Assembly (NCBI GenBank): GCA_030562195.1
Contig: CM060202.1
Coordinates: forward strand, 13,764,001 to 13,828,000
Direction of reading: 5' to 3'
Length of the DNA stretch: 64,000 nt
From: Nipponacmea schrenckii
Taxonomy: Eukaryota; Mollusca; Gastropoda; Lottiidae
This document shows, one piece after another, positions 23,001 to 35,330 of the stretch. The notes beneath the pieces were generated by a model that was not told the origin of the DNA, did no database searches, and saw nothing but the letters and a program-made list of their open reading frames with translations. Made by a program: the position numbers and the translations under genes. Positions within the stretch are counted from its first letter, which is position 1, and each line of letters starts with the position of its first letter.

Positions 23001-24693
23001 GAACATTATTAGTTTCTCGTTATTTTCATGCAAATTTGTTCGTGAAATCTCATTTTGTTAAAAACCAAATAGCGAATATCAACACATTCATATAAAGGGT
23101 CTATAGGTTCAACATGCATTTTATTAGCTTGACACAATAATAATAACGTTGAGAATATAATATACTGACTAGGTGAATTGTTACCGGTACTAGATTTGCA
23201 AAGTTGAGAGGGATTATCTAATAACGAGACACTAATCTAGCTAATCTATTAATTCTATGATTAAATGTAGGTCCATGTTATTTATGAATATATAATCATT
23301 TGGCAATGCGATATTTTGTCTTATAAACATGGTATACATCGGATGATAAATTTCAGCCAATTTTCAGCACTAGAATCTGTGATATACCAAGAAAGTGTTA
23401 TCCCAATAACGAAAATATTGATGGTATACTTCAACACGAATTGTATAGCGTACATTGGCGTCACAGATGTCCATCAATATTGCTCGTAAATACTCTAAAA
23501 GGCACAATTCTTGACGGATTCTAACGAAACTTGCCGTAATATCATGTGTTTGTAATCACCAATTATTGAATAAAAATCAGAAAATATAAAAAATGTTTCA
23601 TATAAATTATTGCTCTTGTTCTTGGAAATGAGTTCATATTTTATCTCTTGGTGGATTTTGAAGATATATTGGTCTTTGTCACATAAGGATGCACCCTAAT
23701 GAAAATCAGAAATCGAAATATATTTAATATTATGAGTTATTGACCTTTTTTCTATTGTTTTCTTGCTTTGTATACACTCTACTAGAAGGAACAATTATTC
23801 TCGAAGGAAAACTTCAACAAAACTTGATCAAAGAGGACAGAATTCCTGAATGTTTTTGACGAAACTTAGTTTATTACCACCCAAAGATGAACCTTATTGA
23901 AGAAAAAAAATCATAATCTTTGGTAACATTGTTCACTATCACACTACAAATATGAACAATATTACCAATTGCCAAAATCCGATAAGAATTAGGCCTCTTT
24001 GATCGTTCACGAGCTGGAAATTGATGCGGGTAATATAGACAAGGCCAATTCACATATAAAATATTTTTAAACAAAAAGTTTGTCAAAATCCGTCAAGAAT
24101 TGAGCGTTTGGAATCTGCGAACATCCAGATGTAGTTTCTTAACATGAGCTGACCCTTATGAGAGGCTCTGAAACACATCAGTTTATCAAAGCCCACTTTT
24201 CAAATTATTACTGAAATTTCCTTACCATGATTTTTTTTAGTTGTCCAGGAGATAAATCTGTTAAGAAATCGGGTATTTGTGCTCTAGGTTTCACCATAGA
24301 TTGAATTTCCTCTAGACGCTGATTGATAGAATCCAGTGGATCATTATCTGGAAGACAAATCGTCAATTTAATTGTGGCTTTTGCCAATTTTTCTTTTAAA
24401 CGGTCCTCTTCTTCTTTAAGTAACCAGTTATGTTCCACTTCCAATTCCGCATGTTTTTCAGCGATACGACGAGATGTTTTAGGAGTTTGCATTCGATCAC
24501 GTTCTATATCCATAATTTCCCATTCAGTTTTCGGAAACGAAGACGATTTCCGCCGCGATTTTCTTATACCAGATCGTTCACGCGAAGAGATAGAATGTTC
24601 CCGGAATACCCTCGAATTTCCCCTTCGAGGTGTATCCATATCTGGTATACTAGTCGGTATTAAGAAATCTGTCGTATCCATTCCAGATATCAT
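14080..24693 (-). CDS. CNBD2-like cyclic nucleotide-binding domain protein, gene B (18 exons)
   Basis: Spliced minus-strand model, 2112 nt, 703 aa, every junction GT/AG and in frame. Exons from 5': 24693-24226, 21533-21477, 21333-21263, 19939-19864, 19145-19077, 18868-18777, 18487-18414, 17836-17754, 17459-17376, 17143-17013, 16620-16560, 16350-16236, 16144-16007, 15668-15592, 15161-14943, 14717-14652, 14495-14406, 14220-14080. The first exon could begin at an AG at 24715 (VSDLDG before the ATG), with an in-frame stop just upstream, so the true start is uncertain. Residues 1-156 are charged and probably disordered, with a basic SRRKSSS stretch. The first nucleotide domain (about 248-365) reads LRATRAYKHLF...YERYDDNRIIASQDKAPERFYYVLNG, but the usual FGE...R.A cassette is replaced by GFINKGMTSSTEQLIKQGP. 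The second spans about 366-660 (FLRSIELFSEF, WIHIVKSGHVKVV, QGDIFGLETL, SDGAEVIKINKRFFL) with an acidic/basic insert at 460-605. Homologous to gene A, with two or three shared intron positions. Nucleotide binding is doubtful. Confidence 0.86.
20550..21230 (-). pseudogene. Decayed coding fragment of a repetitive gene family, in gene B intron 3
   Basis: Read on the minus strand, the segment contains, across several frames, VYAARGRDKSIVLPLCH, then FMGFDTTSTFFGNGKKSA, a TGA where Trp would be expected, then DTWNCYPGVTIAF, and further on NFPPTQDA and ELVRCNCKIQSGCG. From memory this order (LPLFHAFTGCD, GRGKKxAW, NIPPT, a Cys-rich C-terminus) matches a large uncharacterised family common in cnidarian and mollusc genomes and probably carried by transposons. 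Frameshifts and stops are frequent, so it is not expressed as a protein. Base composition is clearly richer in GC than the surrounding intron. Confidence 0.55.
22240..22780. repeat. Degenerate minisatellite around AACGATAACATGTTTACTGTG
   Basis: About 14 imperfect copies of a ~30-bp unit built from CTTTTTAACGATAACATGTT and TACTGTGTAGATAACAGGG. The central copies at 22385-22500 are most regular. It lies within the long first intron of gene B (21534-24225). Confidence 0.75.
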
Positions 24694-24714
24694 ACCATCT
24701 AAATCCGAAACCTT

Positions 24715-25689
24715 GACACGTTAGTTAATGACGTGTATTGTCTTGTCATTAACAGAACAATTAACTGTGGTTGATATTTCACTGCGCTAATCCGACCAAA
24801 ACGAATTGTTCAATCGACAATTAAATCTTTTTTGTTAAGCGAGATCGATAGTTGATCACACAAAATGAAGTTAAAACCAACTGGCTGCCAGGAAATCTTA
24901 TCGTTTCTAGACAACACGCACACAAACGTAATGTACAGACCATTGAGGTGATCTTAATGAGATAAACAACAGAAAATAGTAATTAACTATTAAATTGTTT
25001 ATCTCAGTATAATTTCCCTCACACTTTAAACACTTTGATCGATTTTAGACTACACTATCTGTTATAACCCGCCATTTATTATATTATGTACAATCACGAC
25101 TGTATGAATAGTAGTCTCATAATCTATCTCGAAGCTTATAGTGAGGTGCGCTAGATCAGCCTTAAAGGTACAGATTCACAATTCGTTTGAGCTCGTAGCC
25201 CAATTGCCTAGTAAATTCCTCAATAGAGCTATATTTTATTCCATTTCAAGCTATGTAGTGCTGTTGTACTTAGCTGAATCTATCCTGTTTTACAGAAGGC
25301 TATATAGCTATTAACTATTAATCCCAGATAATTGCTCAGATGATTAGAAAAAATAATAATAATAATTATTATTATTTAATTAAATAAGTGTCACAAATCA
25401 TTACATAACAATATATACAGAGTAAAGACCAACCCTTTTAGGTCGTTTTAAAATGCAATGTTCAAAAGATATATATAATAAGAAGCAAGTCAAGTATATA
25501 ACTAACATGGTTATATACATGTATCTGTTTACTGCCTATATAGTAATATTTAAAACAGTTTGTCAACAAATATAAACTTGAAGTGATGTAGTATAATATT
25601 AAAAGTACATTTTATGAGAGAAAATCGTACGACTTATTGGCAATAAAAATAAGATTACAGCCGTGATACGACCTACACAAATTGAATCG
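24715..25689. other. Intergenic upstream of gene B, no gene seen
   Basis: AT-rich sequence that should include the gene B promoter. A perfect palindromic AATAATAATAATAATTATTATTATT tract lies near 25350-25376. No further exon of gene B could be supported here. Confidence 0.45.
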
Positions 25690-26225
25690 ATTCAAGGTCC
25701 ACACTTTAACCAGTTTAACCCCTCACTTATACACCTTTAACACCACACTTCCAACCAACCACCCATACCCCTTTAACCTTACACTTCCCACCCTTTAACC
25801 AACCACCTATACCCATTTAACTCCACACTTCCCACCCTTTAACCAACCACCTATACCCCTTTAACCTTACACTTTTCACCCTTTAACCAACCACTTATAC
25901 CCCTCTAACTCCACACTTCTACTCCTTTAACCTTATTCTTCTGTCCCTTCAATCTTACATTTATACCTACTCCTTTAACCCAAAATTAACACATTAAACC
26001 TCTACCACTTTTACCTCACCGTTCTACCTCTTTAACCTTACACTTTTACCCATTTAACCTCACGCTTCTACCCCTTTTACTTCACAGTTATATCCCTTTA
26101 ACATTACATATCTGTCCCTTTAATCCCACCCTTTTCCCCCACTAACCATTTAACGTAAAACTTTGACAACGTAAACCACATAGTTCTACCCCTTTAACTA
26201 TACATGATCTTTTCCTCCCCCTTTT
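25690..26225. repeat. Pyrimidine/A minisatellite, CCCCTTTAACCTTACACTTC type
   Basis: About 20 imperfect copies of a 22-28-bp unit, ACACTTCCCACCCTTTAACC, varying in length and order. The plus strand has almost no G through the whole 535 bp, giving a strong strand asymmetry. Confidence 0.85.
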
Positions 26226-26454
26226 AAAGAATATTCTGAAATATGATAGGTTTATATATTGTATGTTTACTGTTAATCTTAGTCTAAAGATTAACAAGTA
26301 AGATTAATCTGATTAGAGAATTATATGTCATGAATTTTTAGGTTAATATAATTTTCTCCACCCAGTGAGATAGCCCTAAATAAAGTCTGACTCAAACCAA
26401 ATTAATAGATCAAGGGATTAAATACAATCACAAAAAGCGATTAAAATACATTTT

Positions 26455-29400
26455 CTAAGTAATAGTTTTTTGGTTTTTTTTGGCACTAACTGGCATAGTG
26501 ATTATTGCTGACTTTCTGCCACAGTCATTATTACTATTGTCGTTATTGCTGATTTTCTGTTCTACAAGAACGGTAGTTACAGACATCATTACTGATTTAC
26601 TGACATTTTTTTTATTCCAGTTAACTGAAATAATCATTATAACTAATCTACTTGCCAGGATATTCATCATAAACCTACTTTACTTGCTAGCATATTCATC
26701 ATAACTGACATACTTGCCGGCATATTGATTACAACTGTCTTACTTACCGGCATATACATTAACACTGACCTACTTGCCGGCATATTGATTAAAACTGACA
26801 TATTTTCCGGCATATTCATTATAATTGACATACGTGCCAGCATGTTCACTATAAATGACATATTGTCGGCATATTCATAATAACTGACATACTTTGCTGT
26901 TGGATTCATTATAACTGACTTACTTGCCAGCATATTCATTATTACTGACTTGCTTACCGGCATATTCATCATAACTGACATACTTTCCAGCATATTTATT
27001 ATCACTGACATACTTGCCGGCACATTCATTAATACTAACATACTTGCCGGTTTATTCATTATAACTGACATTCTTACTCCCATATTCATTATAACTGACT
27101 TACTTACCGGCATATTCCTCATAACTGACTTGCTTACCTGCATATTCATTATAACTGACATTCTTGCTGACATATTCCTTATAACTGACTAACTTGCAGG
27201 CATATTCCGTATAACTGACATACTTGCCGGCATATTCATTATAACTGACTTACTTGCCAGCATATTCATTATAACTGACATTCTTGCCAGCATATTCATT
27301 ATAACTGACATACTTGCCAGCATATTCACTATAACTGACATACTTGCTGGCATATTCATTATAACTGACATACTTGTAGGCATATTCATTATAACTGCCA
27401 TACTTGCCAGCATATTCACTATAACTGACATACTTGCTGGTATATTTATTATAGCTGAAATACTTGTAGGCATATTTATCATAACTAACTAACTTGCTGG
27501 CATATTCATTATAATTGACTTACTTATCGGCATATTCATCATAACTGACTTGCTTGCTGGCATATTCATTGTAACTGACATACTTGCCGGTTTATTCATT
27601 ATACTGACATTCTTACTCCCATATTCATTATAACTGACTTACTTACCGGTATATTCCTCATAACTGACTTGCTTACCTGCATATTCATTATAACTGACAT
27701 TCTTGCTGACATATTCCTTATAGCTGACTAACTTGCAGGCATATTCCGTATAACTGACATACTTGCCGGCATATTCATTATAACTGACTTACTTGCCAGC
27801 ATATTCATTATAACTGACATTCTTGCCAGCATATTCATTATAACTGACATACTTGCCAGCATATTCACTATAACTGACATACTTGCTGGCATATTCATTA
27901 TAACTGACATACTTGTAGGCATATTCATTATAACTGCCATACTTGCCAGCATATTCACTATAACTGACATACTTGCTGGTATATTTATTATAGCTGAAAT
28001 ACTTGTAGGCATATTTATCATAACTAACTAACTTGCTGGCATATTCATTATAATTGACTTACTTATCGGCATATTCATCATAACTGACTTGCTTGCTGGC
28101 ATATTCATTGTAACTGACATACTTGTAGGCATATTCATTATAACTGACATACTTGCCGGCATATTTATTATAATTGACTTACTTACCGGTATATTCATCA
28201 TAACTGACATACTTGCTGGTATATTCATTATAACTGACATACTTGCTGGCATATTCATTATAACTGACATACTTGTAGGCATATTCATTAAAACTGACAT
28301 ACCTGCCAGCATATTCATTATAACCGACTTGCTTACCGGCATATTCATCATAACTGACATAATTGCTGGTATATTCATTGTAACTGACATACTTGCTGGC
28401 ATATTCATTATAACTGACATTCTTGCTGACATATTCCTTATAACTGACTAACTTGCAGGCATATTCCGTATAACTGACATACTTGCCGGCATATTCATTA
28501 TAACTGACTTACTTGCCAGCATATTCATTATAACTGACATACTTGCCAGCATATTCATTATAACTGACATACTTGCCAGCATATTCACTATAACTGACAT
28601 ACTTGCTGGCATATTCATTATAACTGACATACTTGTAGGCATATTCATTATAACTGCCATACTTGCCAGCATATTCACTATAACTGACATACTTGCTGGT
28701 ATATTTATTATAGCTGAAATACTTGTAGGCATATTTATCATAACTAACTAACTTGCTGGCATATTCATTATAATTGACTTACTTATCGGCATATTCATCA
28801 TAACTGACTTGCTTGCTGGCATATTCATTGTAACTGACATACTTGTAGGCATATTCATTATAACTGACATACTTGCCGGCATATTTATTATAATTGACTT
28901 ACTTACCGGTATATTCATCATAACTGACATACTTGCTGGCATATTCATTATAACTGACATACTTGCTGGCATATTCATTATAACTGACATACTTGTAGGC
29001 ATATTCATTAAAACTGACATACCTGCCAGCATATTCATTATAACCGACTTGCTTACCGGCATATTCATCATAACTGACATAATTGCTGGTATATTCATTG
29101 TAACTGACTTACTTGCAGGCATATTTATTATAACTGACTTGCTTGCCGGCATATTCATTATCATTATAACTGACTTACTTGCTAGTATTTTCATTATTAC
29201 TGACATATTTGGCGGCATATTCATTATAACTGACTAACTTGCTGGCATATTCATTATAACTGACCTTCTTGCTAGCATATTCATTATCACTGACATACTT
29301 CCCGGCATAACTGACTTACTTGCCGTCATATTTATTATAATTGACATACTTGCCAGCATGTTCACTATAACTGACTTACTGGCATATTCATTATAACTGA

Positions 29401-30270
29401 CATACTTGTAGGTATATTCATTAAAACTGACATACCTGCCAGCATATTCATTATAACCCACTTGCTTACCGGCATATTCATCATAACTGACTTGCTTACC
29501 GGCATATTCATCATAACTGACATACTTGCTGGTATATTCATTGTAACTGACTTACTTGCAGGCATATTTATTATAACTGACTTGCTTGCCGGCATATTCA
29601 TTATCATTATAACTGACTTACTTGCTAGCATTTTCATTATTACTGACATATTTGGCGGCATATTCATTATAACTGACTAACTTGCTGGCATATTCATTAT
29701 AACTGACCTTCTTGCTAGCATATTCATTATCACTGACATACTTCCCGGCATAACTGACTTACTTGCCGTCATATTTATTATAATTGACATACTTGCCAGC
29801 ATGTTCACTATAACTGACTTACTGGCATATTCATTATAACTGACATACTTGTAGGTATATTCATTAAAACTGACATACCTGCCAGCATATTCATTATAAC
29901 CCACTTGCTTACCGGCATATTCATCATAACTGACTTGCTTACCGGCATATTCATCATAACTGACATACTTGCTGGTATATTCATTGTAACTGACTTACTT
30001 GCAGGCATATTTATTATAACTGACTTGCTTGCCGGCATATTCATTATCATTATAACTGACTTACTTGCTAGCATTTTCATTATTGCTGACATATTTGGCG
30101 GCATATTCATTATAACTGACTAACTTGCCGGCATATTTATTATAATTGACATACTTGCCAGCATGTTCACTATAACTGACTTACTGGTAGAATCAATATG
30201 ACTCGTTAATTGGCGTATGACCTCATCATTATAACTGACTTCCTTGTATATTCATAGTTGCTGACTGACA
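26455..30270. repeat. 3.5-kb satellite with a 30-bp unit and higher-order repeats
   Basis: Regular from about 26630 to 30190, with decayed edges either side. The unit is about ATAACTGACATACTTGCCGG plus CATATTCATT, 30 bp or ten codons, so long frames open on both strands (repeating MSVIMNMPAS on minus, ILAGIFIITD on plus). Single-base slips break phase at places. Higher-order copies are clear: the block at 27189-27482 recurs at 27728-28021 (shift 539 bp) and 28448-28741 (shift 720 bp), and 29234-29667 recurs at 29677-30110 (shift 443 bp). No start context, introns or distinct ends mark it as a gene; I read it as non-coding satellite DNA. Confidence 0.95.
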
Positions 30271-32248
30271 ACTGAATTTATTTTAAAAAGGTTGTCAGAA
30301 CACAATGGTGAAAGGGGGATAATCGTATCGGGAGTAATGAATCAGTTTCTCATTCTCACTTCATAAAATTACAGCCTATACATTATCAATTAGCACACAC
30401 AAAAAATTGATTCCCTTTCCTGCTTAAGATTGGAATAAAGCCAACTAACTGCCAACTGTTTTTCAGTAAAGGCTTTTTTTCTCAAAAATCATAGACATCA
30501 AAAGGAAAATGGGCATGATTCGAATGTGGAAATGTTCCTGATTTCCTTTCCTGCTCAAGATGGGAATAAGGCGAACTATCTGCCAACTGTATTTCAGTTA
30601 AGAAACTTATGTCTGATCAATTTTTTTCCCCACAATTCAAAGATATCGAAAGGAAAATGGGAATAATTTGATATATGAAAGCAATTAATCTCCACTGAAG
30701 CCCTTATTACAAAAATATTACTCTTACCTCTACCAATACATTTCACTAATTTTATTTTCCTCATGCGATTGTAAGATGCAGACATTTTCTATAGGTATCT
30801 GAAATAAATCTATTCCTGACTTTATTCTTAAAAGATGAAGTCTGATGCTTGCTCGATAACCTCCAGATCATGAGTCCTAGATTATTTCTTCTGAGCTGAT
30901 ATTCATTTAAAGACTCCACCTATTGTGGTACACTCTTTGATTTAAGATGGATCAATTTACTTCTACAAGCCGTGCAGGTTAAAATTTCATTGACATATCG
31001 TAAAATAGAAGAATATCACAATACCACTTCGCATTGCGTTGTCTGTCTTCAATAGCAACATTCTCAGCAAGGCTAGGCCTTGAATATCACCACATCCGAG
31101 TTAAACTAAAATATAATTACCTTGAAGCCAATAGAGCCCGTTTTCACCAAAAACAAATGAGAAATTCATAGGTAAATGCAAGAGTAATGTAGGCCTAAAG
31201 GATTTATTACCAAGGTGGGTAGTTAATACAACCCCGTTGTTTTATTCACTAAAATCAATCGGGCAAAACTATGTTTTTATTAAAACTTTAACGATTTTAT
31301 TCTATTATGTTCAGTAAACTATATAAATAGTTCAAGAGATCAAATTACTACAAAGCATAACTGATCGAATTGTTGCATGATATACAACCATAAAAATTCA
31401 ATTTCTGACAGATTTGAAATTAAAATGTTATTAAACAGAACACGATTATTATTCTTTACAGAAAAATCTATTACTGAAAGTAGTGAGGCTCTGGTAGTGT
31501 TGGGGTACGTGTATTCAAAAAAAGAGTACTTTGCATAATTTATGCCTTTTCTTTAGACGGTAAATAATGTTTACATGTAGTTTAAAGAGGCTGACATTTA
31601 TATATTTATTCAGATTAAACAACAATATACCCTGTTGCCTCAGTTGAAGATTCCTTGACTGTCAATGAACTTGGCAAATGTTTCCATCAATTTACAATCC
31701 ATTACTGTCAATACTGACTTACACCAATGACCTACAGTACGTTCCTATACCCTCCCTGAAAAAAATATGCTGAAAAGTTTCGGCTTTCAGATTTTTCCTT
31801 TATTCTGGTCCCAAATCTTAGCGAGAAGACAACTACTCTTGCATTGATTAAAATGGTGCTTCTATGTCCGTATTTTTCTTGTTTCGATGCGATTTAAGTT
31901 CTATTATAAGTAATGAGATCCAAACCTTACAAAAACATCTTTAGCTATGAACATCAAGTTAAAAAATAAACAGGCTATAAGTCAACTGAGTCTATCTGTG
32001 GATGAAATGGTCATATCATCAGGTAAATACTATTTACTCCACCAACATGAAATGTAAAGCGTGCATTGGAGTCTCCGATGTCGGCCATTTGTCAAAACTG
32101 TTTTTCATTTTTATCCAGAAAGGTTTCATGGACGTAATTGACTGAAAATGGAAAATTTTATACTGGTGAATGTAACACTACTGCCAATTTTTTGTATTTA
32201 AAATCAAAGCTGGGATTATTTAATCTTGTCTGGAAAGCTATCTTTATT
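30271..32248. other. Intergenic, no gene seen
   Basis: About 2 kb of AT-rich sequence between the satellite and the LTR element. Apart from the tandem duplication at 30409-30680 nothing recognisable was found. Confidence 0.5.
30409..30680. repeat. Imperfect ~131-bp tandem duplication
   Basis: Copy one (30409-30539) and copy two (30540-30680) share GATT(C/T)CCTTTCCTGCT, AAGAT(T/G)GGAATAA, TGCCAACTGT(T/A)TTTCAGT and a later AAAGGAAAATGGG block. Roughly 80 per cent alike by eye. Confidence 0.7.
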
Positions 32249-32475
32249 CGTCAGTATAGACCAACACAACACTCGTGCAGATATACAACTACTCTGGGAT
32301 GATATTAATTGTTATAATCTTAACTGAACGAAAATACAAAGGTAAACAAATACAATGGCGGGAGGAAGACGATAAGTCAACCAAGCGCATGCGCGGCAAT
32401 AATTATATACCACAGGCGTATGTAATGTTAATACAAATAATAACCGGTAACTATAGACCTTATAGTATACTGGCG
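32249..32475 (-). repeat. 3' LTR of the LTR retrotransposon
   Basis: Starts CGTCAGTATAGACC and ends TAGTATACTGGCG on the plus strand. Identical over 227 bp to the copy at 37519-37745. Confidence 0.92.
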
Positions 32476-32587
32476 TGACCACTTTTCTCTTTATCTCTCT
32501 CCCAGAGATTTAAAGGAATAAAAAGAAATTAAAACAATTAAAACAACGTCAATTCTAAACATAAGTCACCTTTAGAAAGTTTTAATC

Positions 32588-34084
32588 TTATGTGACAAAG
32601 TCCTGGAGGTATTTCGGCGTTTGTTTTTGTCTAGACGATCGACGGAATCCTACAGGTTGGGGAAGTAACGGATCTTCTGGTGTCGCCGGACGAATTAGTT
32701 CTTCTGGAATATCTGGATTCTGAAGACGTGATGTACTTTCAGTTGTATGCTCACCACTGTCGGATTCAGATTCGCTAGTATCATAAGAATAGTCGAATGT
32801 AGGGCGTTTAATTTCTGACTCAAATTCGTATGCTGGAACTTTGAAGCATTCACTGATTTTGACATAAGGTTTAGATCGGAGTTGAGTCCCGGCAAATTTT
32901 TGAATGTCACACCAGTGATTGTTTTTGTTCACCACAAGATATCTATCGCGAGCTGAGCGTTTAGTTTGGTCACTTTTTAGATAAACAATGTCACCAATTT
33001 GAAGAGAATAAGGGGTTGCTGGTCCTCTTCCACTTGCTTTAGATTTTTCACTAAATGGGTGATTTTTAAGTCGTATGTCATGTTGAGATTGTATAAGCTC
33101 TTGGTTGGTAACGGAGATGGGCTCGTTGGAAAATTGATCTCGGAGAGTCCACATTTCTCTGGCAGAGATTCCGCGACTTCTAATCCTGGCATTTAAACGA
33201 GAACACACGACAGATAGTGCTAATGGAGACATCGAAGTGCAATGGGGCTCAAATTTCAACAGTTCATCTGTAAATTCTGATATAGCCTTTTCAGCAACGG
33301 GATTTTTGTTAATATTCTTGGTCCGTCCAATGTCTAAATGAATGTTATAAGAGTGGAGTAATTCATCATTAAGTAGTGAAGTAAATCCAGGTGCAGGATC
33401 AACACGGACACTGACGTACTGACAATCAACTGGAATGGTACTGAGGCATAACTGCAAAAGAGCTGAACGTAAGGTGGTTTTCTGTTCATTTTCTATTAAA
33501 CAGGCGGTAGTATAAGAGGTGACGGTTTCACGTTAAATTAGTACAAGTTGGCGGTAGCGCTTGATTACGTCTGCAGCAAAACGTATTCCAATTGTAGTGG
33601 GTGGAGGTTCTGTGTCTTGAGTGGTGAGTGAGTGGGGTATCTTTTGGAGGGAAGAGCAAGTATGACATTGGGTAGTCGTTAAATCGATGGCAGCGTCTAA
33701 ATCTAATGCTGAGAAATTTCTGAGAAATAGCAGCCGAAGTTGATGTTTTGACGGGTGACCAAATTTTAGATGTAGGGCTGTGAGTAATCCATGAAGTACA
33801 GGTCTCGGGACTATGATGCATTCTCTTGTTGGTGCTAGTGGTTCGTCTTTACGGACAACGAGGAGACCATCTTTAGAAATCTGTGCAGATCGAAGGTATC
33901 TTTTAACATCTTTGATATCGGTGTTTTTTTTAGATGGTCTAGTGCCTTGAGTTAGGTGAGCATGTGTACGTCGCAGATCTGGACAATCATGTTGAATTTG
34001 TAACCAGGCTGATCTAGATGAAAATGGCAGGCGTATTTTTCCACTTAGCACGTCGTCTGCAGATATAGCTCGAACTGTTGAATC
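32588..34084 (-). pseudogene. Integrase region of the LTR retrotransposon, with in-frame stop
   Basis: The zinc-binding part shows HLKFGHPSKHQ and CHTC (HHCC arrangement). The catalytic core has Asp in FAADVIKRY, Asp in VRVDPAPGF and Glu in NPVAEKAISEF. A C-terminal part with IGDIVYLKSD and DRYLVV resembles the integrase C-terminal domain. Frame is continuous from about 34052 to 32588 apart from a TAA just after YRQLVLI near 33533; beyond it the sequence resumes in the same frame (RETVTSYTTACLIEN). The tail is Ser/Glu/Pro-rich and ends QKTPKYLQDFVT. Confidence 0.85.
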
Positions 34085-34085
34085 C

Positions 34086-35330
34086 TCAATGGAGTTTTAT
34101 AAAAGAACATATCTGAAAGAGTTGTTCGGAACAAGATGGTGCATTTCGACTGGCAAAGTCAGACGGAATATTGGCTGTGCCGGCGAGGTGACTTATGGTG
34201 ACTTGATATCGACTGGCGTTAGAATGTAGTAACTCGGGAACTGGCTGAAAATTCACCTCGGCACAGTTTACGATAGGCCTCAACGCATGGTTTACTGTCT
34301 GTCAATACAGTGGCACGCTGATTTGATTGAATGATGTAAGGTGAATAGTGACGAATTGCTGCTGTTATGGAAAGTGCCTCGATTTCGCAGGGTAACCACG
34401 TTATTTGGTGTTTCTTGAGTTTGGCACTAAAAAATCCGGCAAGTTGAATGTTATTGTCCCGTTGGACATATAATGTGGCGCCTATGCCGGACTGTTTTAC
34501 AGATCCATCTGTGACAATCCATAATTTGTCGTTGTAACGAGGTAAGGTGATAGTTTTGTGAGCTTTGAGATGATTTTGAGCTCGTAAAAAGTCTTCTTCT
34601 AAACTGTCATCCCACTGTATGAGTGACTTTGAGTCTTGGCCAGCGGCTGCTTTCTCTAGAGATGTAAGGAATGCTGCACACTCAGGTAATACACGGGCCA
34701 GTACTTTATATGCGCCGATAAATGAACGTAATCCTTTGATTTGATTTGACGGAACTGAGAGTGGCTATGACGTGAGGACTGGCTGCAATTTTTCCCATAT
34801 TCCAAATCCATCCCAATATGGTGGTTTTCCGAGGACAAATTGTAGTTTTAGTAGATGAAAGATGTAAATTACATTTTTCTAAGGCATCGAGTGTTCGTTT
34901 CCAATTTATAAGTAGTTGTTGGGGTGTATCTCCACCACAATACAATTCGTCAGCAAGCTTCGTAACAATGCCTTCTTGTAAGAGGTCGCCTAATACGCGA
35001 CACATGAGTTCTTCCAGTGCAGTTTCAGAGCCAGGCATACCCATTGCTGTTCTGGTGTATACCCGAACTCCACGGTATGGCGTAGCTACTCCACAATATT
35101 TAAAAGAATCGTGAGAGAGGGGTATTTGGTAAAATGCTTTAGTCAGGTCAGAGACGATAATATATTGACATTGAGCTATAATTTGGAGAGTAGATTGCAC
35201 ATCAGGCATCAGGGATGGTTGTGGCTTACTGTATTGACCGACCTCACCAAATGCTGTTACGAGTCTATGACCACCATCGGGCTTTTTGATGAGAAATGAT
35301 GGATTTAAGTACTCTACTACTATACCGAGA
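34086..35330 (-). pseudogene. Reverse transcriptase and RNase H region, frameshifted
   Basis: Reading resumes in a new frame at [20 protein letters not shown] near 35325. RT motifs visible: [13 protein letters not shown] (motif A with catalytic Asp), [14 protein letters not shown] (motif B), then [10 protein letters not shown] where YxDD is usual. RNase H shows [13 protein letters not shown] and LTDSKPC, its three acidic residues. One-base shifts in frame occur near 35325 (before the RT core), 34745 (before [17 protein letters not shown]), about 34215 and about 34085. The element therefore cannot encode one Pol polyprotein as assembled. Confidence 0.85.

Noticed and set aside
26667..30123. 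Many 70-170-residue open frames on both strands
   Set aside because: They are shadows of a 30-bp satellite whose unit is a multiple of three; frames open on both strands, no gene structure.
32275..32478. 67-codon frame present at both ends of the LTR element
   Set aside because: It lies wholly in the LTR, antisense to the element; chance frame duplicated with the LTR.
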